Source of the DNA: an uncultured Trueperaceae bacterium
GTDB taxonomy: Bacteria; Deinococcota; Deinococci; Deinococcales; Trueperaceae
Reading direction: 5' to 3'
NCBI GenBank assembly: GCA_937873495.1
Contig: CALMXZ010000011.1
Coordinates: 280,808-344,807, forward strand
DNA length: 64,000 nucleotides
Positions 52,336 to 64,000 of this stretch are shown piece after piece. Both the position numbers and the translations under genes were made by a program. The notes under the pieces were generated by a model, which saw only the letters and a program-made list of their open reading frames with translations, was not told the DNA's origin and did no database searches. How positions within the stretch are numbered: the stretch's first letter is position 1; every line of letters begins with the position of its first letter.

Positions 52336-54888
52336 ATGGAGGTGAAGGCGCCCGTGAGAACCGACCCCCACCACCCGCAGCACGCGCTGCTCGCCGGAAC
52401 CCAGAACGCCATCGACGAACGACGCCCGTCCCCTAGAGACCGCGCGGTCCGCTTGCCGCGGCCTTGGCATGGAGCCTTGCGCGCCTTGCGCGCCGCGCGC
52501 GCCTTGTGCAGCTTGCGCGCCGCGCTGCTGGCCGTCGCCGCCATGGCCGGCCTGGCCTCCGCACAGACGCCGCCCGAGCCCGATGTGGTCTTCGCCCAGC
52601 TCGAACAGGCGGCCGCCGAGGTGCCCGCCGCCGGCTTCGACGTCGAGGCCGCCCTCGCCGCGCTTGGCACCCCCGGCGAGGTACCGCTCGAGACTATCTT
52701 CGCGTTCGTGCGCGACGACATCGGGTTCACGCCGTACCGCGGCGCCCTCAAGGGTCCGGTCGGCGTCCTGATAGACCGCGCCGGCAACTCCCTCGACCGC
52801 ACCCTGCTCCTCAAAGCGCTCCTCGCCGCCAACGGCGACACGGCCATAGTGGCGCATACGGTCCTCGACGCCGACGCGGCCGCGAAGGTCGCCGCCGCCG
52901 GGCGCAGTGGCGCGCCGTCCGGCGCGCTACCCGAGTCCCTGACCGACAACGCCGCGCGCCTGGCCGACCTCTACGGCCTTGACGTCGCGGACGTCATGGC
53001 GCGCCTCGAAGGCGTGGCCGCGTCCAAGGCGGCCTTGGACCGCAGCATCGAGGAACGGACCGCCTTCCAAAGTTCGGCGCTCGCCGCCACCCTGGCGGCG
53101 GCCGGCGTGCAGCCCTCAGCGGCAAGCGCCGGCGCCGAAGCGGCCGCCGACCACTGGTGGGTCCAAGTGCAACGCGACGGCACCTGGGTCGACCTCGACC
53201 CCACCCTGCCGACGAGCGTCGTCGGAGACGTCGTTGCGCCGGCCAAGCTCCGCTTCGACCTGACGGACGTCCGCCTGCTGGCCGCCGTCGACGGCTCGTG
53301 CCGCGACCTCTCGTGCGGGGACCGGCTGCACCGCGTGCACGTGGCAGCGGTCGTGGAGACGTGGGACGGCGAGTCCCTCACCGAGACCGAGGTCGCCGCC
53401 ACCGATCTCCTCGCAGCCGAAGGGTTCGGCCGCAGCGTGGCGTTCGCCGCCATCCCGAGCGACTTCCCAGATGACCTCGACCTGTACACGACCGAACGCC
53501 CGGCGGACGCGTACCGGCAAGCCCTCCTCGAGGTGACGGAGTGGCAGCCGGCGCTGTTCGTCGACGGCCGGACCATCGGCGACAGCAAGGTGAACGCCGA
53601 CGGCACCGTGGGCGGCAGCAGCAGCGCCGGGGGGGCCGCCGGCAACGCCGGCATGCTCGGCGGGGGCATCGGCGGCATGTTCGGTGGCTTCGGCGGCGCG
53701 GCCGCCGGAGCGGAGGACGACGGCCCCGGCGCGTTCACGGCCATGTGGCTCGACTACACCGTCACGGCGGCCGGCGCCTACGAGACCAAGCAGCGGCGCG
53801 CCGTCTTCGACCTCATCGGTCCCGCGGCTCGCGCCGCCGGCGTCACGGAGGTCGAGCTCACGGAGGCGCAGAAGCTCGCGCGCGCCGTCGCCCTCTCTGG
53901 CCAAACCGAGATCGTCGTCACGGGTGCCGGCTTGCCTCCCGAGGCCATCGACCTCGCCTCGGCCGCCAGGCTGCTCGACAAGCGCGCCGAGTGGACGGAG
54001 TTCTACTTCCAGGGCGGCACCCTCGGCCCGCGCGTCGTGGCCGACCGACTCGCCGACATGGCCGCGCTCGTCACACCCCTCGAGCGCTTCCAACAGTTCA
54101 GGAGCGCCTACCTGCTCGGGAGCCAGACCGGCCCGCTCGTGGTCGCCTACCACCAGAGCCTGGAGCTGGATCTGAGCCGCAGTGCTTCTTTCGATATCGT
54201 GTCAGGCGCGGCGGGCGCCGCCGACCAGGCGCTCGTACAGGGCGTGAGGGACACCGTCACCGAAGCCGTCCTCCAAGAGCGTTACGCCGATATCGCCGTT
54301 CCGGCGGCCGGTCCGGCGGCGGTCGCCGTCGCCTACTCTGCCGACCTCGCCGCGGGGCGCCGATGGGTGGTCGTCCGCACGGCCGCCGAACTGGACGCGG
54401 CCGCACCCGACCTGCCGGCCGACCTGCGCACGCTGATCAGGGACGACCTGGCAGCCGGCCGGCTGGCCGTCGTTCCGCCCGGCGGAGCCGGCGCCGTCGG
54501 TTGGTGGAGCCTCGACCAGGCCACCGGAGCCGTGCTTGGCATCGGCGACCGCGGCTGGGGCCAGGCGTTCTCGGAGTACACGGAGGGCGTGAACATCGTC
54601 CTCCAGCTGCGCACGGTGCTCAACCAGTACGCCTCCATCGGCCGGTGCCTCGGGGCCATGCTCTCCATGCCGCTGCAGGGCAAGACCCAAGGGCTGGACA
54701 GCGAGTTCGCGGAGTGCGTGTTCACCACCGTCTGCTCGGGCATCAACACGGCGCTAGCCTTCGGCCCCGACGTGAACTGGACGAACATCATCATCCTGTT
54801 CACGATCGATGACCTCTGGGGCGGCATGCCGGAGACCGGTTTCGGCGGACTCTGCGGCGGGCTCTACAAGAAGCTGATCGGCGGATAG
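52336..54888 (+). CDS. Secreted transglutaminase-fold protein with Ser in place of Cys
   Basis: 850 aa. Long basic N-terminus then signal peptide (LRAALLAVAAMAGLASAQ). Residues about 70-300 follow the bacterial transglutaminase-like pattern: IGFTPYRGALKGPVG, then AGNSLDRTLLLKALLAANGD at the position of the usual GNC.(D/E)...LL..LLRA.G, then HWWVQVQRDGTWVDLDPTLP. The nucleophile is S152; H273 and D288 are kept. A Gly-rich loop (GMLGGGIGGMFGGFGGAAAG) lies near 440, and the C-terminal half is unrecognised. ATG 52336 is tentative; the GTG 15 nt later is possible. Confidence 0.7.
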   Translation: MEVKAPVRTDPHHPQHALLAGTQNAIDERRPSPRDRAVRLPRPWHGALRALRAARALCSLRAALLAVAAMAGLASAQTPPEPDVVFAQLEQAAAEVPAAGFDVEAALAALGTPGEVPLETIFAFVRDDIGFTPYRGALKGPVGVLIDRAGNSLDRTLLLKALLAANGDTAIVAHTVLDADAAAKVAAAGRSGAPSGALPESLTDNAARLADLYGLDVADVMARLEGVAASKAALDRSIEERTAFQSSALAATLAAAGVQPSAASAGAEAAADHWWVQVQRDGTWVDLDPTLPTSVVGDVVAPAKLRFDLTDVRLLAAVDGSCRDLSCGDRLHRVHVAAVVETWDGESLTETEVAATDLLAAEGFGRSVAFAAIPSDFPDDLDLYTTERPADAYRQALLEVTEWQPALFVDGRTIGDSKVNADGTVGGSSSAGGAAGNAGMLGGGIGGMFGGFGGAAAGAEDDGPGAFTAMWLDYTVTAAGAYETKQRRAVFDLIGPAARAAGVTEVELTEAQKLARAVALSGQTEIVVTGAGLPPEAIDLASAARLLDKRAEWTEFYFQGGTLGPRVVADRLADMAALVTPLERFQQFRSAYLLGSQTGPLVVAYHQSLELDLSRSASFDIVSGAAGAADQALVQGVRDTVTEAVLQERYADIAVPAAGPAAVAVAYSADLAAGRRWVVVRTAAELDAAAPDLPADLRTLIRDDLAAGRLAVVPPGGAGAVGWWSLDQATGAVLGIGDRGWGQAFSEYTEGVNIVLQLRTVLNQYASIGRCLGAMLSMPLQGKTQGLDSEFAECVFTTVCSGINTALAFGPDVNWTNIIILFTIDDLWGGMPETGFGGLCGGLYKKLIGG

Positions 54889-54902
54889 GCCGGCGGGGAC
54901 CC

Positions 54903-55553
54903 TCAGACGAGCCCTCGCTCGACCGCCCACCTGACGAGCTCGGCGCGTGAACGCGCGCCGAGCTTCTCACTGGCGCGTTCGCGGTACGTGGCGACGGTCT
55001 TCTCGCTGAGACCGAGGATCTGAGCGATCTCGCGGTAGGTCGAGCCGGAGGCGATGCCGCGCACCACGTCGGTCTCGCGCTCCGTCAGCTGGGCGGCGCG
55101 GCGCGGATCGGGGTGCGCCAGCTCACGCGTCAACGCGGCGAGCAGCCTGGCGGGCACGTAGTACTCGCCCCGGTCGACGGCCAGGATGGCGTCGACGAGC
55201 TCGGTCTCGAGCGAGGTCTTCGGCACGTAACCGGCGCCGCCCGCCGCTAGGAAGCTCTGGACGTACTCGGCGTCCTCGTGCATCGAGAGGGCCACGAAGC
55301 GCGCGTCAGGCGCGGCGACCATCAGATCGGGGAGGGCGTCGATGCCGCTGCGGCCGGGCAGCGAGAGGTCGAGGAGCACGACGTCAGGGCCGAGCGCCCC
55401 CACGAGCTGCAGCGCCTGCTCGGCCGTGGCGGCCTCGCCGACCACGGCAAGCGTCGTGGCAGGCGACTCATGCGCCTCGAGCAGCGCCCTGACCCCGGAC
55501 CTGACGAGAGCGTGGTCATCGACCAGCAGGAGCCTTATCGTGAGGTGCGTCAT
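54903..55553 (-). CDS. NarL/FixJ-family response regulator
   Basis: 216 aa. Receiver domain with acidic pair D12/D13, phospho-acceptor D62 (VVLLDLSLPG) and conserved Lys in GYVPKTS; C-terminal LuxR-type helix-turn-helix (LTERETDVVRGIASGSTYRE then ILGLSEKTVATYRERA). ATG 55553 lies eight nt after the kinase stop, so they form a two-component pair. The kinase lacks a sensor domain. Targets unknown; the adjacent secreted protein and stress proteins are candidates only. Confidence 0.92.
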   Translation of the reverse strand: MTHLTIRLLLVDDHALVRSGVRALLEAHESPATTLAVVGEAATAEQALQLVGALGPDVVLLDLSLPGRSGIDALPDLMVAAPDARFVALSMHEDAEYVQSFLAAGGAGYVPKTSLETELVDAILAVDRGEYYVPARLLAALTRELAHPDPRRAAQLTERETDVVRGIASGSTYREIAQILGLSEKTVATYRERASEKLGARSRAELVRWAVERGLV

Positions 55554-55561
55554 GCCTAACG

Positions 55562-56305
55562 CTAAGGCGCCCCGAGCCGGCCGTAAACGGACGTTCCTCC
55601 CCCCGGTGCGCTCTCGACGTCCAGGCTGCCGCCGAGCGCCACGAGGCGGGCCCGCATGCACGCCAGGCCCAGCCCCTTGTCCGGCGCGAGGGCCGCCGCG
55701 TCGAACCCCACGCCGTCGTCCTCGACCACGATGGACCACTTGTCCGCCGTCCGCGACACGACCACGGACGCCGCGCCGGCCTGAGCGTGCTGCACGACGT
55801 TGGCGAGCGCCTCCTTGGCGACGCGGTAGAGGGCGACCTCGACCTCGCTCGCCTTGCTCTGCCGCCCCCGGCCGGCGGTGGACGTGCTCGCGGCGGCGGT
55901 TGCGCCCGCGACGGCGGGCGTGCCGGCAACGGCTGGCAAGGCAGCCGCGTCTTCCCGCGGCGGCGCGGTCGTGACGAGCACCTCGACGGGTGGGCCGCCG
56001 CGCGCCTCGGCCTCCCGGGCGAGCGTCCGGATGGCGGCCGCCAGGCCGAACTCGTCGAGGGTGGGTGGGCGGCTGTCGAGCGCGATGCGCCTGACAGCCT
56101 CCAAGCTCTGCGTGGCCGCCGTGCGCAGGCGCTGGCGCTCGACCGTGGCGACGTCGCCGTCGGACCTGCCGAGCCGGTCGAGCCCAAGGATGATGGCCTT
56201 CAGCGCCTGCCCGACGTCCTCGTGGAGCTCGGCGGCGATGCGCGCCCGTTCCTGGTCCTGGGCGGCCAGCGTCGCCCTGAGGAGCGCGGCGTCGGCGGTG
56301 GACAT
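55562..56305 (-). CDS. Cytoplasmic NarL-type histidine kinase
   Basis: 247 aa. HisKA_3 helix with phospho-acceptor H28 (RARIAAELHEDVGQALKAI) and a HATPase with N-box VAKEALANVVQHAQ and G-box VVEDDGVGFD. It begins almost directly at the H-box, so there is no membrane or sensor domain; an Ala/Pro/Gly/Thr linker of about 35 residues separates the two parts. Input must come from another protein or from a ligand on the catalytic core. Cotranscribed with the response regulator. Confidence 0.9.
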   Translation of the reverse strand: MSTADAALLRATLAAQDQERARIAAELHEDVGQALKAIILGLDRLGRSDGDVATVERQRLRTAATQSLEAVRRIALDSRPPTLDEFGLAAAIRTLAREAEARGGPPVEVLVTTAPPREDAAALPAVAGTPAVAGATAAASTSTAGRGRQSKASEVEVALYRVAKEALANVVQHAQAGAASVVVSRTADKWSIVVEDDGVGFDAAALAPDKGLGLACMRARLVALGGSLDVESAPGGGTSVYGRLGAP

Positions 56306-56329
56306 GCGGCCGGCCCCCTCAACCTCTCA

Positions 56330-56911
56330 CTACGTCGCGTCGGCCGTGGCCTTCGAGAGCGCCCGGTCGACGGCCCCGAGCCCTTCTGCGGCGCCTTCCG
56401 GCAGCGGCCTTACCATCATGACGGGGACGTGCACGCGCTTGAGGACGGCCCCCGCGACGCTCCCGAGCAGGACGCGGCCGAGCCCGGAACGCCCGTGCGT
56501 GGCCATCACGACGAGGTCGTAGTCCCCCTCACCGATGAGCGAGACGATCTCGTCGGCCGGGTCGCCGAAGCGCACCTCCGGCGTCACCTCGAAGCCGGCG
56601 GCGACGAGCCGCCTGGCGTCGGCGAACACTTCCTCCTCGAGGTTGGCCACTGCGCTGTCGTAGACCTGGCTGTAGTAGACGGGCGGCTCGCCCCCCGTCC
56701 AACCGTCACGGGCCGACCAGCCTTCCAGCGTCAGGGGCCGCGCCGCCACCGAGCTGTACCCTTCCGGCACCGGGGCGACCTTGAGCAGGGTGAGCACGTG
56801 CGTGTCCGGTCGCATGACCCGGATGACGTACGGGATCACCTGGCGAGCGAACTCGGAGCCGTCGAGCGGGACCAGCACCCGCACACGCTCGCTCCTCACG
56901 GTTGAACTCAT
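56330..56911 (-). CDS. Universal stress protein
   Basis: 193 aa UspA fold. N-terminal VRVLVPLDGSEFARQ and ATP-binding motif VMATHGRSGLGRVLLGSVA are present, so it should bind ATP. A 30-residue insertion (WSARDGWTGGEPPVYYSQVY) follows strand 2. GGGAGG lies before ATG 56911. It follows a second usp gene by 26 nt (operon). Usp proteins aid survival under nutrient, oxidative or heat stress. Confidence 0.9.
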   Translation of the reverse strand: MSSTVRSERVRVLVPLDGSEFARQVIPYVIRVMRPDTHVLTLLKVAPVPEGYSSVAARPLTLEGWSARDGWTGGEPPVYYSQVYDSAVANLEEEVFADARRLVAAGFEVTPEVRFGDPADEIVSLIGEGDYDLVVMATHGRSGLGRVLLGSVAGAVLKRVHVPVMMVRPLPEGAAEGLGAVDRALSKATADAT

Positions 56912-56937
56912 GCGTGACCTCCCGAGGCCAACGAGCC

Positions 56938-57387
56938 TCAATCGCTCTCTTCGTGCGCCCTCACGACCAGGTACGGCTTCGTCGAGCGGCGCAGCGCGCC
57001 CTCGGCGACCGAGCCGAACATCCAGCGGTTGAAGCCCCTGCGACCGTGCGTGCCCATCACGACGAGGTCGTGATCGGCCTCGGCGGCGTGGACGGCCTCG
57101 ACCGGGTCGTGGTGCTCGACGAGGACGGTGTGCGCCACGACGCCGGCCGCCGTGGCCTTCGCCTTGGCCTTGTCGAGGAGCTGCCCGCCCGCCTCACGCA
57201 GGTCCTGGTACAGCTCGGCGGCGTACGGCAGCGTCTCCGGCGTCGCGTAACCGGCCGTGAGCGGGTTCTCGAGAATGTGGAGGAAGGTGACCTCCGCGCC
57301 GAGTTGCTTGGCGAGTTCCAACCCTTGCTCGATGGCGAGGTCGGAACTGGCACTGCCGTCCGTCGGCATCAGGATCCTCTTGTACAT
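56938..57387 (-). CDS. Universal stress protein
   Basis: 149 aa, standard single-domain UspA. YKRILMPTDGSASSDLA start, ATP loop VMGTHGRRGFNRWMFGSVAE. It has the standard size and no insertion, in contrast to its operon partner. GTTAGGAGG precedes ATG 57387. Divergent to the tandem usp gene at 57569. Confidence 0.93.
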   Translation of the reverse strand: MYKRILMPTDGSASSDLAIEQGLELAKQLGAEVTFLHILENPLTAGYATPETLPYAAELYQDLREAGGQLLDKAKAKATAAGVVAHTVLVEHHDPVEAVHAAEADHDLVVMGTHGRRGFNRWMFGSVAEGALRRSTKPYLVVRAHEESD

Positions 57388-57568
57388 GCCCAGCCTCCTA
57401 ACGGGCCTTGGCCCGACTCAAGGGTAATCCCACCGACCGGGAACCCGCGTGGTCATCAGACGCACGCCCGCGTAGGAGTTCTGCGGACACGGGCGTGAGT
57501 GGAGCGCCGAGGCGGGCACCGCCGCCTCCGACCGTATGATGGGGCGATAACACGCGATGGAGGTACGC

Positions 57569-58402
57569 ATGCGGATCCTGCACCCGACGGACTTCTCCCA
57601 GCCGGCGCAGATGGCGCTCGCGGTGGCGCGCGACCTGCGCCGCCGCACGAACGGCACGTTGCACGTCGTACACGTGCAGCAACGCTTCGAGACCGACGGC
57701 GCCCGCCTGCGGCCGCAACTGGACAGCCTCAACCTGGAACTCAACCGCCGGGTCGAGGAGGGCCGGAGCCAGGAGGTCGAGCGGCTGCGCGGCATGCTCT
57801 CGCACCTCGCCAGCCCCGACGCGACGAGCGAGCTCGTCTGGGGCAACCCCGTCGTCGAGCTGCTCGCCATGCAGGACCGCTTCGACCTCGTGGTGATGGG
57901 GGCGCACGGCGCCAACCGCTTCGACAACGTCTTCCTCGGCGGCGTGGCCGGGCGGTTCGTGCGCCGCAGCTACCTGCCGGTCATCACGGTGCGCGAGGAG
58001 GCCGACGTCGGCCGGGTGCGGCGCGTGCTCGTCGCGACGGATTTCGGCGCGGCTTCATGGGCCGCCTGGCGGTTCGTGCAAGACCTGACCGGCGAGGGGG
58101 CGGAACTCATCCTGGCGCACGTCGTCGACGACGAGCGCGTGAGGGACGACGCGGCCCACATCCAGTCCGTCACCGACAAGCTGAGCGAACTCTCGGGCGG
58201 CGCGGCTTCGCAGATAGTCGTGCGAGCGGGCAACCCCGTGACGTTGCTGCCGGAGCTGGCCGTCGAGGTCGGCGCCGACCTCATCGCCATCGGCATCAGG
58301 CAGCACCGGGCCGCGGCGGGCCTCCTGCTTGGCAGCCGCGCGGACGCCCTCATCCGGTCGAGCAAGGTGCCCGTGCTGAGCGTGCCGCTAGCGGACGAGT
58401 GA
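57569..58402 (+). CDS. Tandem-domain universal stress protein
   Basis: 277 aa with two Usp units (1-145 and 150-277). Unit 1 has MRILHPTDFSQPAQMAL and the ATP loop VMGAHGANRFDNVFLGGVAG; unit 2 (RRVLVATDFGAASWAAW) has a degenerate loop (IRQHRAAAGLLLGSRADAL) and may not bind ATP. ATG 57569 has GGAGG five nt upstream; an ATG at 57557 would include that site. TATGAT at 57535-57540 is a possible -10. Third usp gene in a row. Confidence 0.9.
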   Translation: MRILHPTDFSQPAQMALAVARDLRRRTNGTLHVVHVQQRFETDGARLRPQLDSLNLELNRRVEEGRSQEVERLRGMLSHLASPDATSELVWGNPVVELLAMQDRFDLVVMGAHGANRFDNVFLGGVAGRFVRRSYLPVITVREEADVGRVRRVLVATDFGAASWAAWRFVQDLTGEGAELILAHVVDDERVRDDAAHIQSVTDKLSELSGGAASQIVVRAGNPVTLLPELAVEVGADLIAIGIRQHRAAAGLLLGSRADALIRSSKVPVLSVPLADE

Positions 58403-58423
58403 GCCCGGCCCCAACCCCCTAGG

Positions 58424-58454
58424 GCGTGGCGGCCGGCGTTGGCCGCCGCCACGC
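58424..58454. terminator. Bidirectional terminator hairpin
   Basis: 10-bp stem GCGTGGCGGC (58424-58433) with GCCGCCACGC (58445-58454), between the converging usp and pgm genes. No U-tract. Confidence 0.55.
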
Positions 58455-58462
58455 TCCACCGA

Positions 58463-60205
<1,743 letters not shown>

Positions 60206-60560
60206 TCCTTCACCTCTTCCACGGTCTGCGGTGCGTCGCTCGGTGCTCGGCGTCGCCTAAGGCTACCGCGCGCCCGGTAAGGCGGCGCCGGCGAGGCCGC
60301 GTAGGGCGCGAGGGCCGCGGGCACACGCCCCGGTCGCCGCCGCGTTCACCACGGGGTGCCGGTGCGGCCCGTAATGGTAAGCTCGCGGCTGCTCATCGGG
60401 CGAACCGCCGCTCAGGCGAGCAGTGGCCCGAAGTACGGCCAAGGGTTCGACCCCGACCGGCGGGGCCTGGCTCCAGGGCGGTGGGAACGTGGACGCAAGT
60501 ACCCGGCTGGGGACCTGCGCGCTTGACGACTGCGCGCTCAGGTAAGTCTGTGGAGGAAGA
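60206..60560 (+). other. 355-bp region with hppA leader
   Basis: TAATGG/TAAGCT (60371-60382) may be the hppA -10, giving a leader of about 170 nt. The leader can form several GC-rich hairpins (for example CCCCG/CGGGG at 60451-60465) and carries CTGCGCGCT twice (about 60513 and 60529). I cannot match it to a known riboswitch class. Confidence 0.35.
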
Positions 60561-62672
<2,112 letters not shown>

Positions 62673-63159
62673 GGTAAGGGCGGGCACTGCCCGATGGCAC
62701 AGCCCGGTTGGCATTGCCTGGTGGCGGCGCCCTCGGGCGGCCCCAAACAACCAGTTTACCCGAAGGGCCGCGCGTTTTCCATGACGCGTGGCCCTGTTCA
62801 CTGGCTCCGGCAGGCATTACCCTGAAGGCGGAAGGAGGTCTGGCACATAGAGATCACGGACCACTTCTCGAAAGAGCGGCCCCTGCGCCACTAGAGGCTC
62901 GACCGAGTAACCCGGCTCCACCCGAAAGGCACCGCGGCAAGACGCAAGGCCAAGCAAGAACGCGAGAAACACGGGAGACGGGCACCGACGGAGCGATGGA
63001 AAGGCAGCCGGGGCCGTTCTCATGTCTGATGCCGCCTTAGGTACGAAAGTTCTTGCCACCGTGGGCCCGCACCTGCTAGAACTGCCTCTAGCGAGGACGG
63101 CCCTGCGCCTTAGTCCAGGACCCGTAAGCGAATCGCGTCAGGCGACAAGGAAGGCAGCA
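62673..63159 (+). other. 487-bp intergenic region, no supported gene
   Basis: Between hppA and the ferredoxin gene. Codon pattern is not protein-like in any frame; the longest readings are an 80-codon minus-strand frame (62817-63059) and a 110-codon plus frame, neither with family features. It is somewhat less GC-rich from 62840 on and full of short GAAA-closed hairpins (e.g. CTCGAAAGAG), so a small RNA or long leader is possible. No match to RNase P, SRP RNA or tmRNA was seen. Confidence 0.4.
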
Positions 63160-63396
63160 ATGGCTTACGTCATCACCGAACCCTGCATCGGCGTCAAGGA
63201 CGCCTCGTGCGTAGACGTCTGCCCTGTGGAGTGCATCTACGAGGCGGACGACCAGTTCTACATCAACCCCGAAGAGTGCATCGACTGCGGCGCCTGCGTT
63301 CCGGCCTGCCCGGTAGACGCCATCTACCCCGAGATGGACGTGCCGGAGGACTGGGCCTCGTACATCGAGAAGAACACGCGCCTGTCGGGCCTGTAA
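63160..63396 (+). CDS. 7Fe ferredoxin (3Fe-4S/4Fe-4S)
   Basis: 78 aa. Cysteine layout C9, C17, C21, C25 and C40, C43, C46, C50 (C9-x7-C17-x3-C21; CIDCGACVPACP). In the Thermus/Azotobacter FdI type, C9, C17 and C50 hold a 3Fe-4S cluster and C21, C40, C43 and C46 a 4Fe-4S cluster, with C25 free. Acidic, typical electron carrier. AAGGA before ATG 63160. The length and PVECIYE motif match Thermus ferredoxin. Confidence 0.95.
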   Translation: MAYVITEPCIGVKDASCVDVCPVECIYEADDQFYINPEECIDCGACVPACPVDAIYPEMDVPEDWASYIEKNTRLSGL

Positions 63397-63445
63397 GCGA
63401 ACCGGTCCGCGGCCGGGTCTCTTACACGCCCGGAACCGAACCGGT

Positions 63446-64000
63446 CTAGACGGCGTAGACCACGTCCACCACGTGCTCTTCGCCGTCATCCAGCAGCCGC
63501 GTGACGAGGTTGGCCGGCGCGGCCCCCGGCCGGGCCCGCAGGACGTAGGTGCTCGTCCCGTGGCGGTACCTGACCTCGAACCCCGGCCACTCCGCCGGGA
63601 CACGGGGGTCGAGCCGCAGTTCGTCACTGACGCGCTCCAAGCCCAACAGCCCCTCCAACCCGAAGCGGTAGAACCAGGCCGCGGAGCCCGTGTACCAGCT
63701 CCAACCGCCGCGCCCCACGTGCGGGGGTTGCCCGTAGACGTCGGCCGCCATCACGTACGGCTCGACCACGTAACGTTCGGCGCCCTCGCGGTCGGCAGCG
63801 TGCAACACGGGGTCGAGGAGCTGGTGCATGGCGTGGGCCTTGGCGCGCTCGCCCAACCGGGCGAACGCCCACGCGCTCCAGACGGCGCCGTGGGTGTACT
63901 GACCGCCGTTCTCGCGCACGCCGGGGAGGTAGCCCTTGATGTAACCGGGGTCCTTCGGCGAACGGTCGAACGGCGGGGTGGCGAGCCTGATCAGGCCCTC
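63446..64000 (-). CDS. C-terminal end of a GH94 protein (cyclic beta-1,2-glucan synthase or phosphorylase)
   Basis: The last 184 codons are in the window; the gene continues past the right edge. GH94 features: YLPGVRENGGQYTHGAVWSA, VEPYVMAADVYG, HVGRGGWSWYTGSAAWFYRF and the terminal beta sandwich. These match the phosphorylase-like C-terminus of cyclic beta-1,2-glucan synthase (NdvB) and cellobiose/chitobiose phosphorylases. The catalytic Asp would lie outside the window. Glucan products link it to Pgm/GlgC metabolism. Confidence 0.85.
   Translation of the reverse strand, partial: EGLIRLATPPFDRSPKDPGYIKGYLPGVRENGGQYTHGAVWSAWAFARLGERAKAHAMHQLLDPVLHAADREGAERYVVEPYVMAADVYGQPPHVGRGGWSWYTGSAAWFYRFGLEGLLGLERVSDELRLDPRVPAEWPGFEVRYRHGTSTYVLRARPGAAPANLVTRLLDDGEEHVVDVVYAV

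Noticed and set aside
60443..60454. GGGTTCGACCCC, similar to a tRNA T-arm, in the hppA leader
   Set aside because: The flanking bases do not complete a 5-bp T-stem with a 7-nt loop, and no anticodon arm or matching acceptor stem could be built.
62817..63059. 80-codon minus-strand reading between hppA and ferredoxin
   Set aside because: No ribosome site, no TANNNT box near its start and no recognisable family; left as unassigned intergenic DNA.

Overview
The window is a very GC-rich bacterial chromosome segment (about 70% G+C by eye) and almost fully coding. Several traits point to the Deinococcus-Thermus phylum (Deinococcota), perhaps a Truepera-like lineage. These are a Thermus-type 7Fe ferredoxin, secreted beta-rich proteins, Rex beside a polyprenyl synthase, and many genes whose -10 box (TANNNT) sits only 5-7 nt before the start codon, so the mRNAs should be leaderless. 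The phylum call is inference; no rRNA or other marker is present. No CRISPR array, prophage or intact insertion sequence was seen. tRNA-Ala(CGC) and tRNA-Lys(CTT) are the only RNA genes recognised.

Layout. 0-6 kb (minus strand): a cut-off gene, the operon SPOR protein-Rex-polyprenyl diphosphate synthase, a secreted TPR protein and RlmN. 6-11.3 kb (plus): GlgC, FtsH and a membrane PASTA protein whose kinase part has decayed. 11.4-15.3 kb: a heterodimeric ABC exporter with one degenerate ATP site. 15.3-26 kb: mixed housekeeping and envelope genes (secreted protein, Sel1 protein, c-di-AMP receptor DarA, MFS transporter, YciI-like protein, ZIP metal transporter, PfkB kinase, orphan BMP binding protein, membrane J-protein). 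26.1-26.9 kb: an AbrB/PIN toxin-antitoxin pair behind a perfect 34-bp palindrome.

27.1-34.5 kb is the most unusual part. It holds a peptide-type ABC importer without ATPase genes, whose binding protein appears circularly permuted, followed by a class I amidotransferase-like hydrolase. A convergent RpiR-type regulator and a DUF1446/DUF4387 pair come next. The promoter regions at both ends share the 8-mer CTGTTGCA, so I infer one regulon for uptake and breakdown of an unknown small compound.

34.5-45.8 kb: three tandem copies of a 70-bp promoter unit ahead of a secreted protein, a MalT/SARP-like giant regulator, two secreted repeat-rich proteins, an ABC-2 exporter, a lipoprotein and NagA. 45.8-64 kb: DUF4139 protein with a Gre factor, a WYL regulator with a sugar nucleotidyltransferase and GHMP kinase, an SDR, a secreted transglutaminase-fold protein with Ser in place of the Cys nucleophile, a NarL-type two-component pair, three universal stress proteins, phosphoglucomutase, a K+-independent-type H+-pyrophosphatase, ferredoxin, and the end of a GH94 glucan synthase/phosphorylase gene. 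GlgC, Pgm and the GH94 gene suggest glucan storage or osmoregulated glucan metabolism.
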